From contig CAYYKJ010000007.1 of NCBI GenBank assembly GCA_964441265.1, forward strand, positions 3,235 through 67,234: a stretch of 64,000 bases of DNA, written 5' to 3'. Shown one piece after another: positions 49,399 to 58,052 of this stretch (positions within the stretch are counted from its first letter, which is position 1; the number at the start of each line of letters is the position of its first letter). The notes under the pieces were generated by a model, which was not told where the DNA came from, ran no database searches, and worked only from the letters and a program-made list of their open reading frames with translations. Source of the stretch: JAFGDH01 sp964441265 (GTDB lineage: Archaea; Aenigmatarchaeota; Aenigmatarchaeia; QMZP01; QMZT01). Position numbers and translations under genes: made by a program.

Positions 49399-49791
49399 CT
49401 AATAAATATAACCCAGCAGGACGCCTCCGATCCCGTCCTTCCCGGCCTGTCCGTGCTCCATGACTCCCTTGGATGTGGAGAGGAACATGAGCCCTATGTT
49501 GACGGCGGGAAGATATCTCTTCTCCCACTTTATCATTTCGTCCTTCTTTATCTCGAAACGGGGCCTTATCACCCTGCAGTCGTTTATCCTTCCCACGAGC
49601 TCTATCTTGAACTTTCCGCTCTTCCCGTCATCTATGAATTCGAAGTTGCCTATGTATTTCTTTTCCTTCATTATTCCGAGTATCTTCTTTATGAGCTTGG
49701 TGGCCGGAACCATGCACATCCTTTTCCCTATCGTTTCCGCGTTCTTTATCGTGCAGAACATGTCCCCGAGTATATCATGTCTCATAATCAC
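49399..49791 (-). CDS. rps8: Ribosomal protein uS8
   Basis: 130 residues. MIMRHDILGDMFCTIKNAETIGKR starts the fold, and the C-terminal FLSTSKGVMEHGQAGKDGIGGVLLGYIY is diagnostic. Last spc-type gene before the operon switches to eL30. Confidence 0.95.
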   Translation of the reverse strand: MIMRHDILGDMFCTIKNAETIGKRMCMVPATKLIKKILGIMKEKKYIGNFEFIDDGKSGKFKIELVGRINDCRVIRPRFEIKKDEMIKWEKRYLPAVNIGLMFLSTSKGVMEHGQAGKDGIGGVLLGYIY

Positions 49792-49794
49792 ACC

Positions 49795-50016
49795 TCATCT
49801 GAATTTCCTGAATCCGAGTTTCTCGGCAATCTCCCTGAAGCATTGCCTGCAGTAGCGGAGACCGTACTTGTTTATCACGCCTTCGGTCTTTCCGCATCTC
49901 CTGCAGGGGGTGACGTTCCTCCCGAACTTCCTGTCTTTGGGCTTGTTGAACTTCATGAACCTGTCCATCTTCACTTTCTTCCCCTTCAGCTGCTTTTTCG
50001 CGTTTTCGAAAGTCAT
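49795..50016 (-). CDS. rps14: Ribosomal protein uS14, zinc type
   Basis: 73 residues from MTFENAKKQ; an ATG three codons upstream is possible. CRRCG and CRQC form the zinc site. FGRNVTPCRRCG and GLRYCRQCFREIA match archaeal uS14. The N-terminus is longer than the usual ~54 residues. Confidence 0.92.
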   Translation of the reverse strand: MTFENAKKQLKGKKVKMDRFMKFNKPKDRKFGRNVTPCRRCGKTEGVINKYGLRYCRQCFREIAEKLGFRKFR

Positions 50017-50021
50017 GCCAA

Positions 50022-50540
50022 TCACTCAGCCCCCTTTTCGGCTATATCAACATCAAATTCCTTTTTTACCCAATCCATTGCTTCATCGGGCTTTATCCTG
50101 TGGGATTTCCCGACTTTTTTCGGCATTATGCGCCTTTTCTTGATCCTGTAGCCCTTCCTCTCAAGGGTGGCGCATACGTCCATTCCCATTATGTCTATCT
50201 CCGGGTCGTATTTTATTCCCGGGAGGTGTATGTATTCCTTCACCCCCACGGAGAAGTTCCCGTTCCTGTCGAAGCTGGATGCCGGCAGCCTGTTCTCGAT
50301 GCTTTTCAGGGCGTCCTCTAGGAATGCCCTCGCTTCCTTTCCCCGGAGGGTGACCTTCACTCCTATGGGCCTTCCTTTACCTCCTCCGAAACTGGTCCTT
50401 TTTTTTCTCTTCGTGACGGTCATTTTCCCGCCCGACAGCTTTGACATGAGCTTTTTGGCGGTTTCCAGTTTGGGACCGGCCTCTCCTGCCCCTATGTTGA
50501 TCGTGACCTTCTCCAGCATTATATTTTTCATCGGATTCAT
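50022..50540 (-). CDS. rpl5: Ribosomal protein uL5
   Basis: 172 residues. MEKVTINIGAGE-like start (MLEKVTINIGAGEAG), KLSGGKMTVTKRKKRTSFGGGKGRPIGVKVTLRG and GMDVCATLERKGYRI are family marks. It binds 5S rRNA. It overlaps eS4 by 4 nt. Confidence 0.95.
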   Translation of the reverse strand: MNPMKNIMLEKVTINIGAGEAGPKLETAKKLMSKLSGGKMTVTKRKKRTSFGGGKGRPIGVKVTLRGKEARAFLEDALKSIENRLPASSFDRNGNFSVGVKEYIHLPGIKYDPEIDIMGMDVCATLERKGYRIKKRRIMPKKVGKSHRIKPDEAMDWVKKEFDVDIAEKGAE

Positions 50541-51214
50541 TTGAATTCACCTACGAGAATGTAATCCTTAACCGTCTCTATGTCCCCTTCATTCGTCTCT
50601 ATTATGGTCCTGTTGACCTCGAGCATGTGCTTCTTCTCCTGGATTTCCTTTATCTTTCCCTTCAATCCGAGGTTCCTTCCGGAAACGATCATCACCTTCG
50701 CCCCCTTCTCGAATTTGAAGTGCTTCATGATCTTCTGCTCCGGCAGCTTGATCAGCAGGGAATCGCTGGTCTTGTAGGAGCTCTTGCCGACCAGTATGTT
50801 CCTCCCGTCATGAAGACTGAGCTGGATCTTGCCTCCGTTGACCAGCTTCTTGTTCTTTATCCTGCAGAGCTTCTGCCCGGAGTCAGAGGATTTGATTTCC
50901 TGGAGGGCAAGCCCTTTCCTGTCCACGGTGACCCTGAAAGACTTCTTCATGGCCGGGAACTCCAGCACGTCCATCAGACCAACCGGGAAATTGGGGTCTT
51001 TCCTTTCCTTCTTGTCCACCAGGACTCCGCCGGATTTTATTATCCTGCCGGCTTCCCCCGCATTCTGGGCCATACCCATGACGTTCCTGATGATCACGGT
51101 CAGCGGTATGCAGCTGCCGATGGGATGCGGTCCCGCCCTCGGCCTGACCGCGAACTTGTTTCCCTTTTTTGCAACCTTCCAGTATGAAGGAATCACGTAT
51201 CTCTTCAGATGCAT
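50537..51214 (-). CDS. rps4e: Ribosomal protein eS4
   Basis: 225 residues. HLKRYVIPSYWKVAKKGNKFAVRPRAGPHPI, a KOW segment (KGAKVMIVSGRNLGLKGKIKEI) and GGKIQLSLHDGRNI identify eS4. Standard archaeal position between uL24 and uL5; 1-nt gap to uL24. Confidence 0.95.
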   Translation of the reverse strand: MHLKRYVIPSYWKVAKKGNKFAVRPRAGPHPIGSCIPLTVIIRNVMGMAQNAGEAGRIIKSGGVLVDKKERKDPNFPVGLMDVLEFPAMKKSFRVTVDRKGLALQEIKSSDSGQKLCRIKNKKLVNGGKIQLSLHDGRNILVGKSSYKTSDSLLIKLPEQKIMKHFKFEKGAKVMIVSGRNLGLKGKIKEIQEKKHMLEVNRTIIETNEGDIETVKDYILVGEFK

Positions 51215-51215
51215 A

Positions 51216-51623
51216 TCAGCTCTTTACCTCCGGTTTCTTTGATCTTGATCTTTCCACAACCATCTGCCTTCTCTTGTCGTCCATGTCCGGCTCCACTATT
51301 ATCAGATTGGACGGGTTAACCGGCCTCAGGACCTCGGACCCGTCGACCTTCTTGACATTCACGCCCTCTATGTATACCTTCGAATTCTTCAGGTCGATCC
51401 TGTCAATCTTTCCCTTGGTTCCCTTGGACGATCCCCTGATAAGCTTCACCTCGTCTCCCTTCCTCAGGGGGAGCGATCTCCTTTCGAACCGGTTCCTGAG
51501 CGCGTCGGATAGGTGGGCGCTCAAGAATTTGTGCCTGGTGTGGGTGGGAGCGTTGTGCCTGAACTTCCTCTGCTTCCTCGGCTGGACGCTCGAATTCCAT
51601 TTGTTTGACCATTCCTTCTTCAT
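51216..51623 (-). CDS. rpl24: Ribosomal protein uL24
   Basis: 135 residues. The KOW motif GDEVKLIRGSSKGTKGKIDRID and an N-terminal KQRKFRHNAPTHTRHKFLSAHLS block identify archaeal uL24. One nucleotide from uL14. Confidence 0.94.
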   Translation of the reverse strand: MKKEWSNKWNSSVQPRKQRKFRHNAPTHTRHKFLSAHLSDALRNRFERRSLPLRKGDEVKLIRGSSKGTKGKIDRIDLKNSKVYIEGVNVKKVDGSEVLRPVNPSNLIIVEPDMDDKRRQMVVERSRSKKPEVKS

Positions 51624-52022
51624 TCAGATCACCATGCTCGCTATCTTGCCTATGGCAGGGAACCTTTCCACTGCTTCTCTCGCTATGGGGCCCTTTATCT
51701 GGGTCCCCTTGGGATCGCCGTTCTCGTCGACCGCCACGGCCGCATTGTCCTCGAAATAAACGTAAATTCCCTCGCCCCTCCTGTATTCCCTTTTCTGCCT
51801 GACTATAACGGCCCTGTGCACCTCGTGCCTGACCTTTTCAGTACCGACCCTGACCTTGCAGAAGACCAGCGATCCCACGCCCGCCCTTGGCTTTGCCCTC
51901 CGGTTGGTCTTGTAGCCCTTGACTGAGATTATTTCCAGCATCTTGGCTCCGGAGTTGTCTATGCATTTGAGCTTTGTTCTGGGTGTGAAGCTTTTCTGTA
52001 CCCTGGATGACATTCCCTTCAT
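51624..52022 (-). CDS. rpl14: Ribosomal protein uL14
   Basis: 132 residues. IDNSGAKMLEIISVKGYKTNRR and GDPKGTQIKGPIAREAVERFPAIGKIASMVI are diagnostic. It overlaps uS17 by 4 nt. Confidence 0.95.
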   Translation of the reverse strand: MKGMSSRVQKSFTPRTKLKCIDNSGAKMLEIISVKGYKTNRRAKPRAGVGSLVFCKVRVGTEKVRHEVHRAVIVRQKREYRRGEGIYVYFEDNAAVAVDENGDPKGTQIKGPIAREAVERFPAIGKIASMVI

Positions 52023-52390
52023 TTCTTTTCACCCTTCTTTTGGACGACCACGAAATGCTTGGTCTTAGAAAAAGGCCTGCACTCGGCTATAACGACTCTT
52101 TCCCCTTCCCTGGCGTGTATGCAGGGGGGGTTGTGCGCGGAAACCCTGGATTTCTTCTTCTCGTACCTCTGGTATTTGGGGATGAATTCGTGGTATCCCC
52201 AGGATACCCGTACGGTGTTGTGGGACTTGGCCGACTTCACAATACCCTCGAAGACCCTTCCCCTGACTGGCATTTCCCCGTGCCATGGGCACCTGGGATC
52301 CTCGCACTTCGCTTCAGGCGGCTTGATGCCGAGCCCTATGTCATTTTTCATACTAATTCCATTATCCAACTTATTTAAATACATTAACAT
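52019..52390 (-). CDS. rps17: Ribosomal protein uS17
   Basis: 123 residues. CEDPRCPWHGEMPVRGRVFEGIVKSAK and YEKKKSRVSAHNPPCIHAREGERVVIAECRP are typical of archaeal uS17. First gene of this minus-strand operon, with a TATA-like TTAATATATAAT on the minus strand at about 52405-52417. Confidence 0.94.
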   Translation of the reverse strand: MLMYLNKLDNGISMKNDIGLGIKPPEAKCEDPRCPWHGEMPVRGRVFEGIVKSAKSHNTVRVSWGYHEFIPKYQRYEKKKSRVSAHNPPCIHAREGERVVIAECRPFSKTKHFVVVQKKGEKK

Positions 52391-52461
52391 TACAGACGAT
52401 TAACGGATTATATATTAAGAGGGTTAAATATTTAAGTAGTTTTGCGGTTTTCAGGTGAAAC

Positions 52462-53058
52462 ATGATAAGGGCGGTAATATTCGACATGGGTGGAGTGATG
52501 GTCAAAAACAAATCAGAGGCGGTTTTCAGCAGACTCGCAGAGAAACTGGGCGTCGATCCCGCTTCTTTGGACGATTTGCGAAAGGAAAATTACCGGGAGA
52601 TGCTGATAGGGGAAAAATCTTCGAGGCAGTTTGCAGAGATGATCAGCCGGCGTTTTAATCTCAGTGCCGATGTTATCGGGGAATGGAAGAAATCCTATTT
52701 AGAAGTGATGCCGGTAAACGAAGATCTTGCCGAGATGACTGGGAGCTTAAAGAGAATATATAAAGTGGCGATTATTTCGAACGTCCCTGATCTGCATGCT
52801 GACATTAATAAAAAGAGAGGCGTTTTTTCTCATTTCGAGCCGGCATTGATATCCTGCGACGTAGGTATGGCCAAGCCCGATAGGGGAATATTCGAACTCG
52901 CCCTGGAAAAACTGGACATGAAAGCTGAAGAATGCATTTTCATCGACGATCGCGAGAAGTTTCTGAAGACTCCGGAAGAGATGGGCTTCCGCACGATACA
53001 CTTCCGGAGCAACGGGCAATTGAAGAAAGATCTTGTGAAACTCGGGGTTCAGATTTAA
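52462..53058 (+). CDS. HAD-superfamily hydrolase (HAD-IA)
   Basis: 198 residues. Motif I FDMGGVM has Asp-x-Gly rather than DxD: the nucleophile Asp (residue 8) is present but the second Asp is Gly. Motif II ISNVPD, motif III KPDRGIF and motif IV FIDDREKFL are present. This class includes haloacid dehalogenases and sugar phosphatases; absence of the second Asp points to dehalogenase-like or altered chemistry. Substrate unknown. Confidence 0.8.
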   Translation: MIRAVIFDMGGVMVKNKSEAVFSRLAEKLGVDPASLDDLRKENYREMLIGEKSSRQFAEMISRRFNLSADVIGEWKKSYLEVMPVNEDLAEMTGSLKRIYKVAIISNVPDLHADINKKRGVFSHFEPALISCDVGMAKPDRGIFELALEKLDMKAEECIFIDDREKFLKTPEEMGFRTIHFRSNGQLKKDLVKLGVQI

Positions 53059-53099
53059 AAGAATTCATTCCCATTCTATACCACCGGGAGAGGGGTGAC

Positions 53100-54596
53100 A
53101 TGTTTTCTGAGGAAGACCGGAAGATTCTGGAGAATCACGTGACCAGTATAGACGGGGATATATACGCGATTTACAACCTCCCTCCCGAAGTGGTCGCCGT
53201 TCTTTTCGCCTACGTCTCCCGCTCGCCGGCGAGCTTCAGGGAGAACCTGCTCAAGCTGATAAAGAGCAGGGACCTCGACATGGGGGAACTGATCACCAGT
53301 TTCCGGAGGAAGGGGATGGATTACGGGGAGGCGAAGGAGAAGGCCAGGAAATTCCACGAGAAATGGGTCGTTGGATACGGCCACTCCTCCGTGGCCGAGC
53401 ACGCCTTCGCAAGCATAGCCATAGAGAACGTGTCCATTCTCGCCACCAAGGTGATCGAGGACAACCGCCTGGCCTCCTACACCGAGAAGTCCACCAGATA
53501 CCAGGTTTTCGACAGGGACAGGTACTACAAACCCGGAAGGATCATGGATTCGGAATTCTCCGGGGAGTATGAAGACTTCTGCAATTCACTTTTCGGTTTC
53601 TACACGGAAAACATGCCAAAGGTGATCGGCCATTTCAAGAAGGCCCATCCGAAACCGGAGGACATGAGCGAAAGGTTGTACGAATCCGTCTCCAAGGCGA
53701 GGGCCTGCGACGTCATGAGGTATGCCCTCCCGGCGGCCACCCTGACGAACCTGGGCATGACCATAAACGCCCGCTCTCTGGAGCACGCCATCCGGAAACT
53801 GCTCTCCCATCCCCTGCGGGAGATGAACGAGACGGGGAAGGGAATCAGGGGGGAGGTCACCAAGATCATCCCCACACTGGTGAAATACGCGGACAGGAAC
53901 GAGTATATCGCTGAAACGAACAATGCGATGAAATCCTTCGGGATGGGCGGGGATCGGGAAGAGGGGAAGGCGGTCTCGCTGGTGGAATACGACAGGGAAG
54001 CGGAAGAAAAGCTCGTCTCGGCTATCCTGTACAGATATTCAAAAAGGTCCTATGGTCAGATAAAAGAATCGGTTAAAAAAATGCCTGCGGGAGAGAAGGA
54101 GGAAGTGATCGATGAGTTCCTGAAGAGGATGGAGAAGCACGACATTCCCATGCGTGAGCTGGAGCACGTTTACTACACCTTCGACATCCTGTTGGACTAC
54201 GGGGCATTCAGGGACATACAGCGCCACAGGATGTGCACCCAGACAAACCAGGAGCTGGGCACGGGTCATGGATATTCGGTACCCAAGGAGATGGAAGAGG
54301 TCGGGATAAAGGAAGGATTCACGGATCTCATGGAAAGGGCCAAGGAGCTGTTCGGTAAGATTTCAAGGAAGTTCCCCAAGGAGGCGCAGTATCTGGTCCC
54401 TCTCGCCTTCCGCAAGCGCGTTCTGATCACCTGGAACCTCAGGGAGCTGTTCTATTTCGTGCGCCTGCGCTCCGGCAAGGGGGGCCACGAATCCTACAGA
54501 AAAATCGCCTGCCGGGTATATGATGAGCTCGAAAAGGTTCATCCCCTTATGGCGAAGTACATCACGGTAGAAAGAATTAATGGTCCTGCAAGGTAG
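53100..54596 (+). CDS. Tandem ThyX-like protein
   Basis: 498 residues from ATG 53100, preceded by a GAGAGGGGTG ribosome-binding site. Two ThyX-like halves are visible. The N half has WVVGYGHSSVAEHAF and DNRLASYTEKSTRY (residues about 121-134), resembling RHRxxSxNExSxRY but lacking the first RHR. The C half has DYGAFRDIQRHRMCTQTNQELGTGHGY (RHR at about 375-377) but lacks the SxRY end. ThyX makes dTMP from dUMP with FAD and folate; here the split signature leaves catalysis uncertain. It is transcribed with the HAD gene. Confidence 0.75.
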   Translation: MFSEEDRKILENHVTSIDGDIYAIYNLPPEVVAVLFAYVSRSPASFRENLLKLIKSRDLDMGELITSFRRKGMDYGEAKEKARKFHEKWVVGYGHSSVAEHAFASIAIENVSILATKVIEDNRLASYTEKSTRYQVFDRDRYYKPGRIMDSEFSGEYEDFCNSLFGFYTENMPKVIGHFKKAHPKPEDMSERLYESVSKARACDVMRYALPAATLTNLGMTINARSLEHAIRKLLSHPLREMNETGKGIRGEVTKIIPTLVKYADRNEYIAETNNAMKSFGMGGDREEGKAVSLVEYDREAEEKLVSAILYRYSKRSYGQIKESVKKMPAGEKEEVIDEFLKRMEKHDIPMRELEHVYYTFDILLDYGAFRDIQRHRMCTQTNQELGTGHGYSVPKEMEEVGIKEGFTDLMERAKELFGKISRKFPKEAQYLVPLAFRKRVLITWNLRELFYFVRLRSGKGGHESYRKIACRVYDELEKVHPLMAKYITVERINGPAR

Positions 54597-54694
54597 TTAT
54601 TCCTCTATTCTTTCGATGATCTCTTTTGGATTGTCTGCGAAGTGGATAAATTCTCTCTCACTTTTCCCTGTCATTTCTTTAACACTTCCCTGTT
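54597..54694. other. Short gap between ThyX-like and Rpp29 genes
   Basis: A minus-strand frame of 25 codons (MTGKSEREFIHF...) follows the Rpp29 stop, but it is too short to support. Otherwise nothing is seen. Confidence 0.3.
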
Positions 54695-54976
54695 TTACCA
54701 CTTCTTGAACTTCTTCTTTATCCTGTCCTCGGGCCGGGATATCATGACCTCGCCCCTGACCGATACCCTCCTCCCGCCGGGAAGGATGAAAACGAATGTG
54801 CATTCCCCCTTCGCCAGCGTGGCTTCCTTCCCGTTGTCTTTCTCTATTTTCAGGGTGTTCCTGGTCTCGTCGATTACCCTGCCCCTTATCCCCACGGATT
54901 TTGGGTTTCTGGCCTCCTTGACCTCTATTTTCAGGCCGATCAGCTCGTGGCGGACCAGATTTTCAGGGGTGATCAT
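54695..54976 (-). CDS. rnp1: RNase P protein component 1 (Rpp29/Pop4)
   Basis: 93 residues. ENLVRHELIGLKIEV, GIRGRVIDETRNTLKIE and the beta-barrel end TFVFILPGGRRVSVRGE are hallmarks. It binds RNase P RNA (14515-14855) with Rpp21. It lies with aIF1 and uL29, a common archaeal neighbourhood. Confidence 0.92.
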   Translation of the reverse strand: MITPENLVRHELIGLKIEVKEARNPKSVGIRGRVIDETRNTLKIEKDNGKEATLAKGECTFVFILPGGRRVSVRGEVMISRPEDRIKKKFKKW

Positions 54977-55028
54977 AGGAATATCTTGATCACCATACTA
55001 AAAAATGCATTCTTCCCCGGGTGTATAC

Positions 55029-55334
55029 TTATCTCACTTCAACATTCTTCTCCGGAAATCCGAGCTTGGCGAGAACCTTCTTTATCTGCCTGCGGTGGTC
55101 GCCCTGGAGTTCTATGGTGTCCCCCTTCATGGTCCCCCCGCACGCCAGCTTTGTCTTCAGCTGCTTGAGGAGGAATTTTACGTCGACATCCCTGCTTATT
55201 CCGGATATCAGCGTTATCCGCTTTCCGTATCTCTTTCTGTCGGAGGTTACCCATATCTTTTCCTCTTCCTTTGCCACCACGTCGCAGACGCATATGCTCT
55301 TGTCAAGTCCGCATTTCTTGCAGATTTCACTCAT
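55029..55334 (-). CDS. Translation initiation factor 1 (SUI1)
   Basis: 101 residues. An N-terminal Cys motif CKKCGLDKSICVC precedes the SUI1 fold: RYGKRITLISGI, LKTKLACGGTMKGDTIELQGDHR and a C-terminal VLAKLGFPEKNVEV. aIF1 controls start-codon selection on the small subunit. Adjacent to Rpp29. Confidence 0.93.
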   Translation of the reverse strand: MSEICKKCGLDKSICVCDVVAKEEEKIWVTSDRKRYGKRITLISGISRDVDVKFLLKQLKTKLACGGTMKGDTIELQGDHRRQIKKVLAKLGFPEKNVEVR

Positions 55335-55395
55335 CTTTTTGTTTCACCTTCCGTTCTAAAAAAAGATTTTCCCGAACCTTGGAATCTGGAGCTGG

Positions 55396-55602
55396 TCATT
55401 TTCTCTTCTCTTTCTCCCTTCTGATAGTAAGAATGCGGGCTATGGTCTTCCGTATCTCGTTCAGTTTGCCGGGCGAGGTGACCGATGCCCCTATATGGAT
55501 GTTCGCCCTTTCCTTGCTCAGTTCGAGCCTGAGTTCTTTCAACTGCTCATCCAGCTTCTTGTCGTTCATCTTTCTGATTTCCTTGGTTCTCAGGATAGCC
55601 AT
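55396..55602 (-). CDS. rpl29: Ribosomal protein uL29
   Basis: 68 residues from MAILRTKEIRKM. LDEQLKELRLELSKERANIHIG and NEIRKTIARILTIRREKE are typical. It overlaps the uS3 stop region by a few nucleotides. Confidence 0.92.
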   Translation of the reverse strand: MAILRTKEIRKMNDKKLDEQLKELRLELSKERANIHIGASVTSPGKLNEIRKTIARILTIRREKEKRK

Positions 55603-56252
55603 CATTTATCACCCTTTCCGGTTTCCTTGTTTTTCTTTTTATTCTTTTTAACGCCTTTTTTTTCCTCTTCGGGTATGTCCTCGGCAAGAACGGGCGCATG
55701 GGTCATTATTTTCACCTTCACCCCTATCTTGCCGGGCCTGGTGTTGGCCTCCTTGAATCCGTAGTCAACCATCTCCCGGGCGGGCTCACCGCAGTGTTTG
55801 AGGTATCCGTCGGTGAATTTTCCCATCCTGCCTTTGGATCCGCCCAGTTTACCTGATATGATTATTTCAGCCCCTATGGCCCCGGCCTTCATGGTTCTTT
55901 TGATGCTTATGTTCCCTATCTTCTTGTAGTTGTATCCGCTTTCGAGGGCAGTCGCGATTTTCCTGGCGACTATGCTGGCGTCGAGGTCCGCGGAGGGTAT
56001 GCTCCTCACGTCTATCTGGGGGTTCTCGAGTTTGAAATGATTCTTTAGGTCCTCGGTCATGCCGTTGATTTTCTTCCCCCCGGCGCCGATTATCCTCCCC
56101 GGCCTGTCGGTGTATATGATTATCTTGACCCCGAGGGGGGTCCTCTCCATCTCGATTTTCGAATAGTTTTCGTCCGGGAAGTTATCTCGTATGAAATTCT
56201 CTATCTGCATCTTTCTCGTGCTGTAATCGACGAAGAAATTTTTCAGTAACAT
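55602..56252 (-). CDS. rps3: Ribosomal protein uS3
   Basis: 216 residues. The KH domain has RPGRIIGAGGKKINGMTEDL (GxxG), and the C-terminal domain has GLKIMLKGRL-like text (IIISGKLGGSKGRMGKFTDGYLKHCGEPA). A Lys-rich tail ends the protein. Adjacent to uL22 (2-nt gap). Confidence 0.95.
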   Translation of the reverse strand: MLLKNFFVDYSTRKMQIENFIRDNFPDENYSKIEMERTPLGVKIIIYTDRPGRIIGAGGKKINGMTEDLKNHFKLENPQIDVRSIPSADLDASIVARKIATALESGYNYKKIGNISIKRTMKAGAIGAEIIISGKLGGSKGRMGKFTDGYLKHCGEPAREMVDYGFKEANTRPGKIGVKVKIMTHAPVLAEDIPEEEKKGVKKNKKKNKETGKGDK

Positions 56253-56254
56253 GA

Positions 56255-56641
56255 TCAGTTCTGGGAGAGGACTATCTGTATGTTGGTCATCTTCCTCTTC
56301 GTCCCCCTTAGTTTTAAACGCCTGGGTCTCATGAACCCGAAGCCCTGATGGGCCGAGGCGTGTATTATCATCCTTCCGGTGTCCAGCCCCTTGAATTCGG
56401 CATTCGCCTCTGCCGAATTGAGTATAGAGAGTATCTCCTTCGCGGAGTTGGTGTAATATTTGCCTTTTATATCTCTCTTCTTCTGGAGGAGGTCCTCCAG
56501 CATCCTCCTTCCCTTCTGGAGGTTCTTCCTGTTTATCTCCCTGCAGAGGATCACTGAGTCCTTGGTGGATATTCTGAGGGCTCTCCCGTACGCCTTTGCG
56601 GATTTCTTGGGGCTCATTTTCGTAGCGTAACTGTCAGCCAT
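56255..56641 (-). CDS. rpl22: Ribosomal protein uL22
   Basis: 128 residues. SPKKSAKAYGRALRISTKDSVILCREI and the exit-tunnel loop HASAHQGFGFMRPRRLKLRGTKRKMTNIQI are diagnostic. In standard order uS19-uL22-uS3-uL29. Confidence 0.94.
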   Translation of the reverse strand: MADSYATKMSPKKSAKAYGRALRISTKDSVILCREINRKNLQKGRRMLEDLLQKKRDIKGKYYTNSAKEILSILNSAEANAEFKGLDTGRMIIHASAHQGFGFMRPRRLKLRGTKRKMTNIQIVLSQN

Positions 56642-56652
56642 CATATATCACC

Positions 56653-57039
56653 TTACTTCAGGGGCACGAACTTGCTCGAGCGCGTGGCACCGAATCCTGG
56701 GGCGGAGTGCTGCACCTTCTTCCTGGTCTGGGAAAATTCTCCCAGCCGGTGCCCGAGCATTTCGGGTGTGACCTCAACGGTTACATACTCCTTTCCGTTG
56801 TGCACCCCGATCTTCTCGCCTGTCATCTCAGGAAGTATTATCATTTCCCGGCAGGTGGTCCTGTGAAATTTTCCGGGCTTTTTCTTTATTTTCTCCAGAA
56901 GTTTCTTCTGGTTCTCTGTCATTCCCCTCTTCAGGGACCTCCTCATCCTTGAGGGGAGCATCTCGCTGAATTCAGCCGTGCTCATCTTCCTTATCTCCTC
57001 CATGTCCCTTCCGCGGTAGCTTTCCTTTGGCATAACCAT
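56653..57039 (-). CDS. rps19: Ribosomal protein uS19
   Basis: 128 residues from MVMPKESYRG; a longer frame exists but overlaps uL2. GRDMEEIRKM, HNGKEYVTVEVTPEMLGHRLGEFSQTRKKVQHSAPGFGATRSS are family marks. The start overlaps the uL2 stop by 1 nt (TGATG). Confidence 0.94.
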   Translation of the reverse strand: MVMPKESYRGRDMEEIRKMSTAEFSEMLPSRMRRSLKRGMTENQKKLLEKIKKKPGKFHRTTCREMIILPEMTGEKIGVHNGKEYVTVEVTPEMLGHRLGEFSQTRKKVQHSAPGFGATRSSKFVPLK

Positions 57040-57707
57040 CACTTTCCTGCCCTCTTCCCTGTTCTCCTGGCTCCCCATGAACCCACCTTTGCGCCCGGAG
57101 GCGCATGCCTGCTGGTGGTAGTCGGCTTTCCGGGCCCGGTCGGCCCTCCGAACGGGTGGTCTATGGCGTTCATGGCGACGCCGGACGTCCTCGGATAAAG
57201 CTTGCCCTTCCTGTGCATTATGATCCATTTCTTGCCTGCTTTGACCAGGGGCTTTTCGATGTGGCCTCCGCCTGCAGGCACCCCCGTGCTTGCCCTGCAA
57301 TCGGTGTGGAAGGTCTTCTTTTTTTTCGATGACAGCTGGACAACGCATTTCTTCCCGCTCTTCGAAACTATGGTCCCGAAAGATCCCGCGGTCCTGCAGA
57401 ATTTCGGTCCCGAATTGGGGGATGATTCTATGGCAAAGATCGAAGCCCCTATTGGAGCATCTCCAAGGGTCGAGATGAATCCGGTGTCATCGCCGGTCTT
57501 GATTCCCAGGGGGGCCAGCAGATAGTTGCTGCTGCCGTCCTGATATTTCACCCTGGCGAGGGGGGTCCTTCTCGAGGGGTCGTTCACTATATCGACCACC
57601 TTTCCCTTTTCTTTCCTGTAGGACAGTCTGGTGTCTAACCTTCTCTTGCGGGCCCTGTATGTGGGGGTCCCTCTTCCTCTCCTCTGGGGTATCAGTCTCC
57701 TGCCCAT
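57039..57707 (-). CDS. rpl2: Ribosomal protein uL2
   Basis: 222 residues. GRRLIPQRRGRGTPTYRARKRR start, SGKKCVVQLSSKKKKTFHTDCRASTG, and the essential C-terminal RTSGVAMNAIDHPFGGPTGPGKPTTTSRHAPPG with the conserved His of the peptidyl-transferase region. Between uL23 and uS19. Confidence 0.96.
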   Translation of the reverse strand: MGRRLIPQRRGRGTPTYRARKRRLDTRLSYRKEKGKVVDIVNDPSRRTPLARVKYQDGSSNYLLAPLGIKTGDDTGFISTLGDAPIGASIFAIESSPNSGPKFCRTAGSFGTIVSKSGKKCVVQLSSKKKKTFHTDCRASTGVPAGGGHIEKPLVKAGKKWIIMHRKGKLYPRTSGVAMNAIDHPFGGPTGPGKPTTTSRHAPPGAKVGSWGARRTGKRAGK

Positions 57708-57725
57708 TTTTTTACCTTGTATGTA

Positions 57726-58052
57726 TTATATCATACCGAGTTTCGAGGCCACGTCCGATGCTGAAAACTCTGGGTTTATTTTAACGTAGGCCTTTTTATA
57801 TCCCTTCCTGTTTACTTCGCTTTTCACCCATTCAACCTTTACCTCGAACTCCTTTTCTATGGCCTCCTTTACCTGTCTTTTGGTGGCCTTGCGGTCGACT
57901 ATGAAAACGAGCTTGTTCTCCATCTCCACCATGTTCATTGATTTCTCCGTGAGGTGGGGGTAAACCAGTATGTCCCAGGGACGGAGCTCCTTCTTTTTGG
58001 TGTCTCCTTTCCCTTTCGTCTCCTTTTTCTCACTTTGCTTCTTTTTTGGCAT
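57726..58052 (-). CDS. rpl23: Ribosomal protein uL23
   Basis: 108 residues. A Lys-rich N-terminal extension, then PWDILVYPHLTEKSMNMVEMENKLVFIVDRKATKRQVKEAIEKEFEVKVEWV, the standard fold. It overlaps uL4 by 23 nt. Confidence 0.94.
   Translation of the reverse strand: MPKKKQSEKKETKGKGDTKKKELRPWDILVYPHLTEKSMNMVEMENKLVFIVDRKATKRQVKEAIEKEFEVKVEWVKSEVNRKGYKKAYVKINPEFSASDVASKLGMI

Noticed and set aside
56653..57348. Long uS19 reading frame of 231 codons
   Set aside because: The N-terminal part is antisense-free but out of frame with uL2 on the same strand; uS19 begins at 57039.
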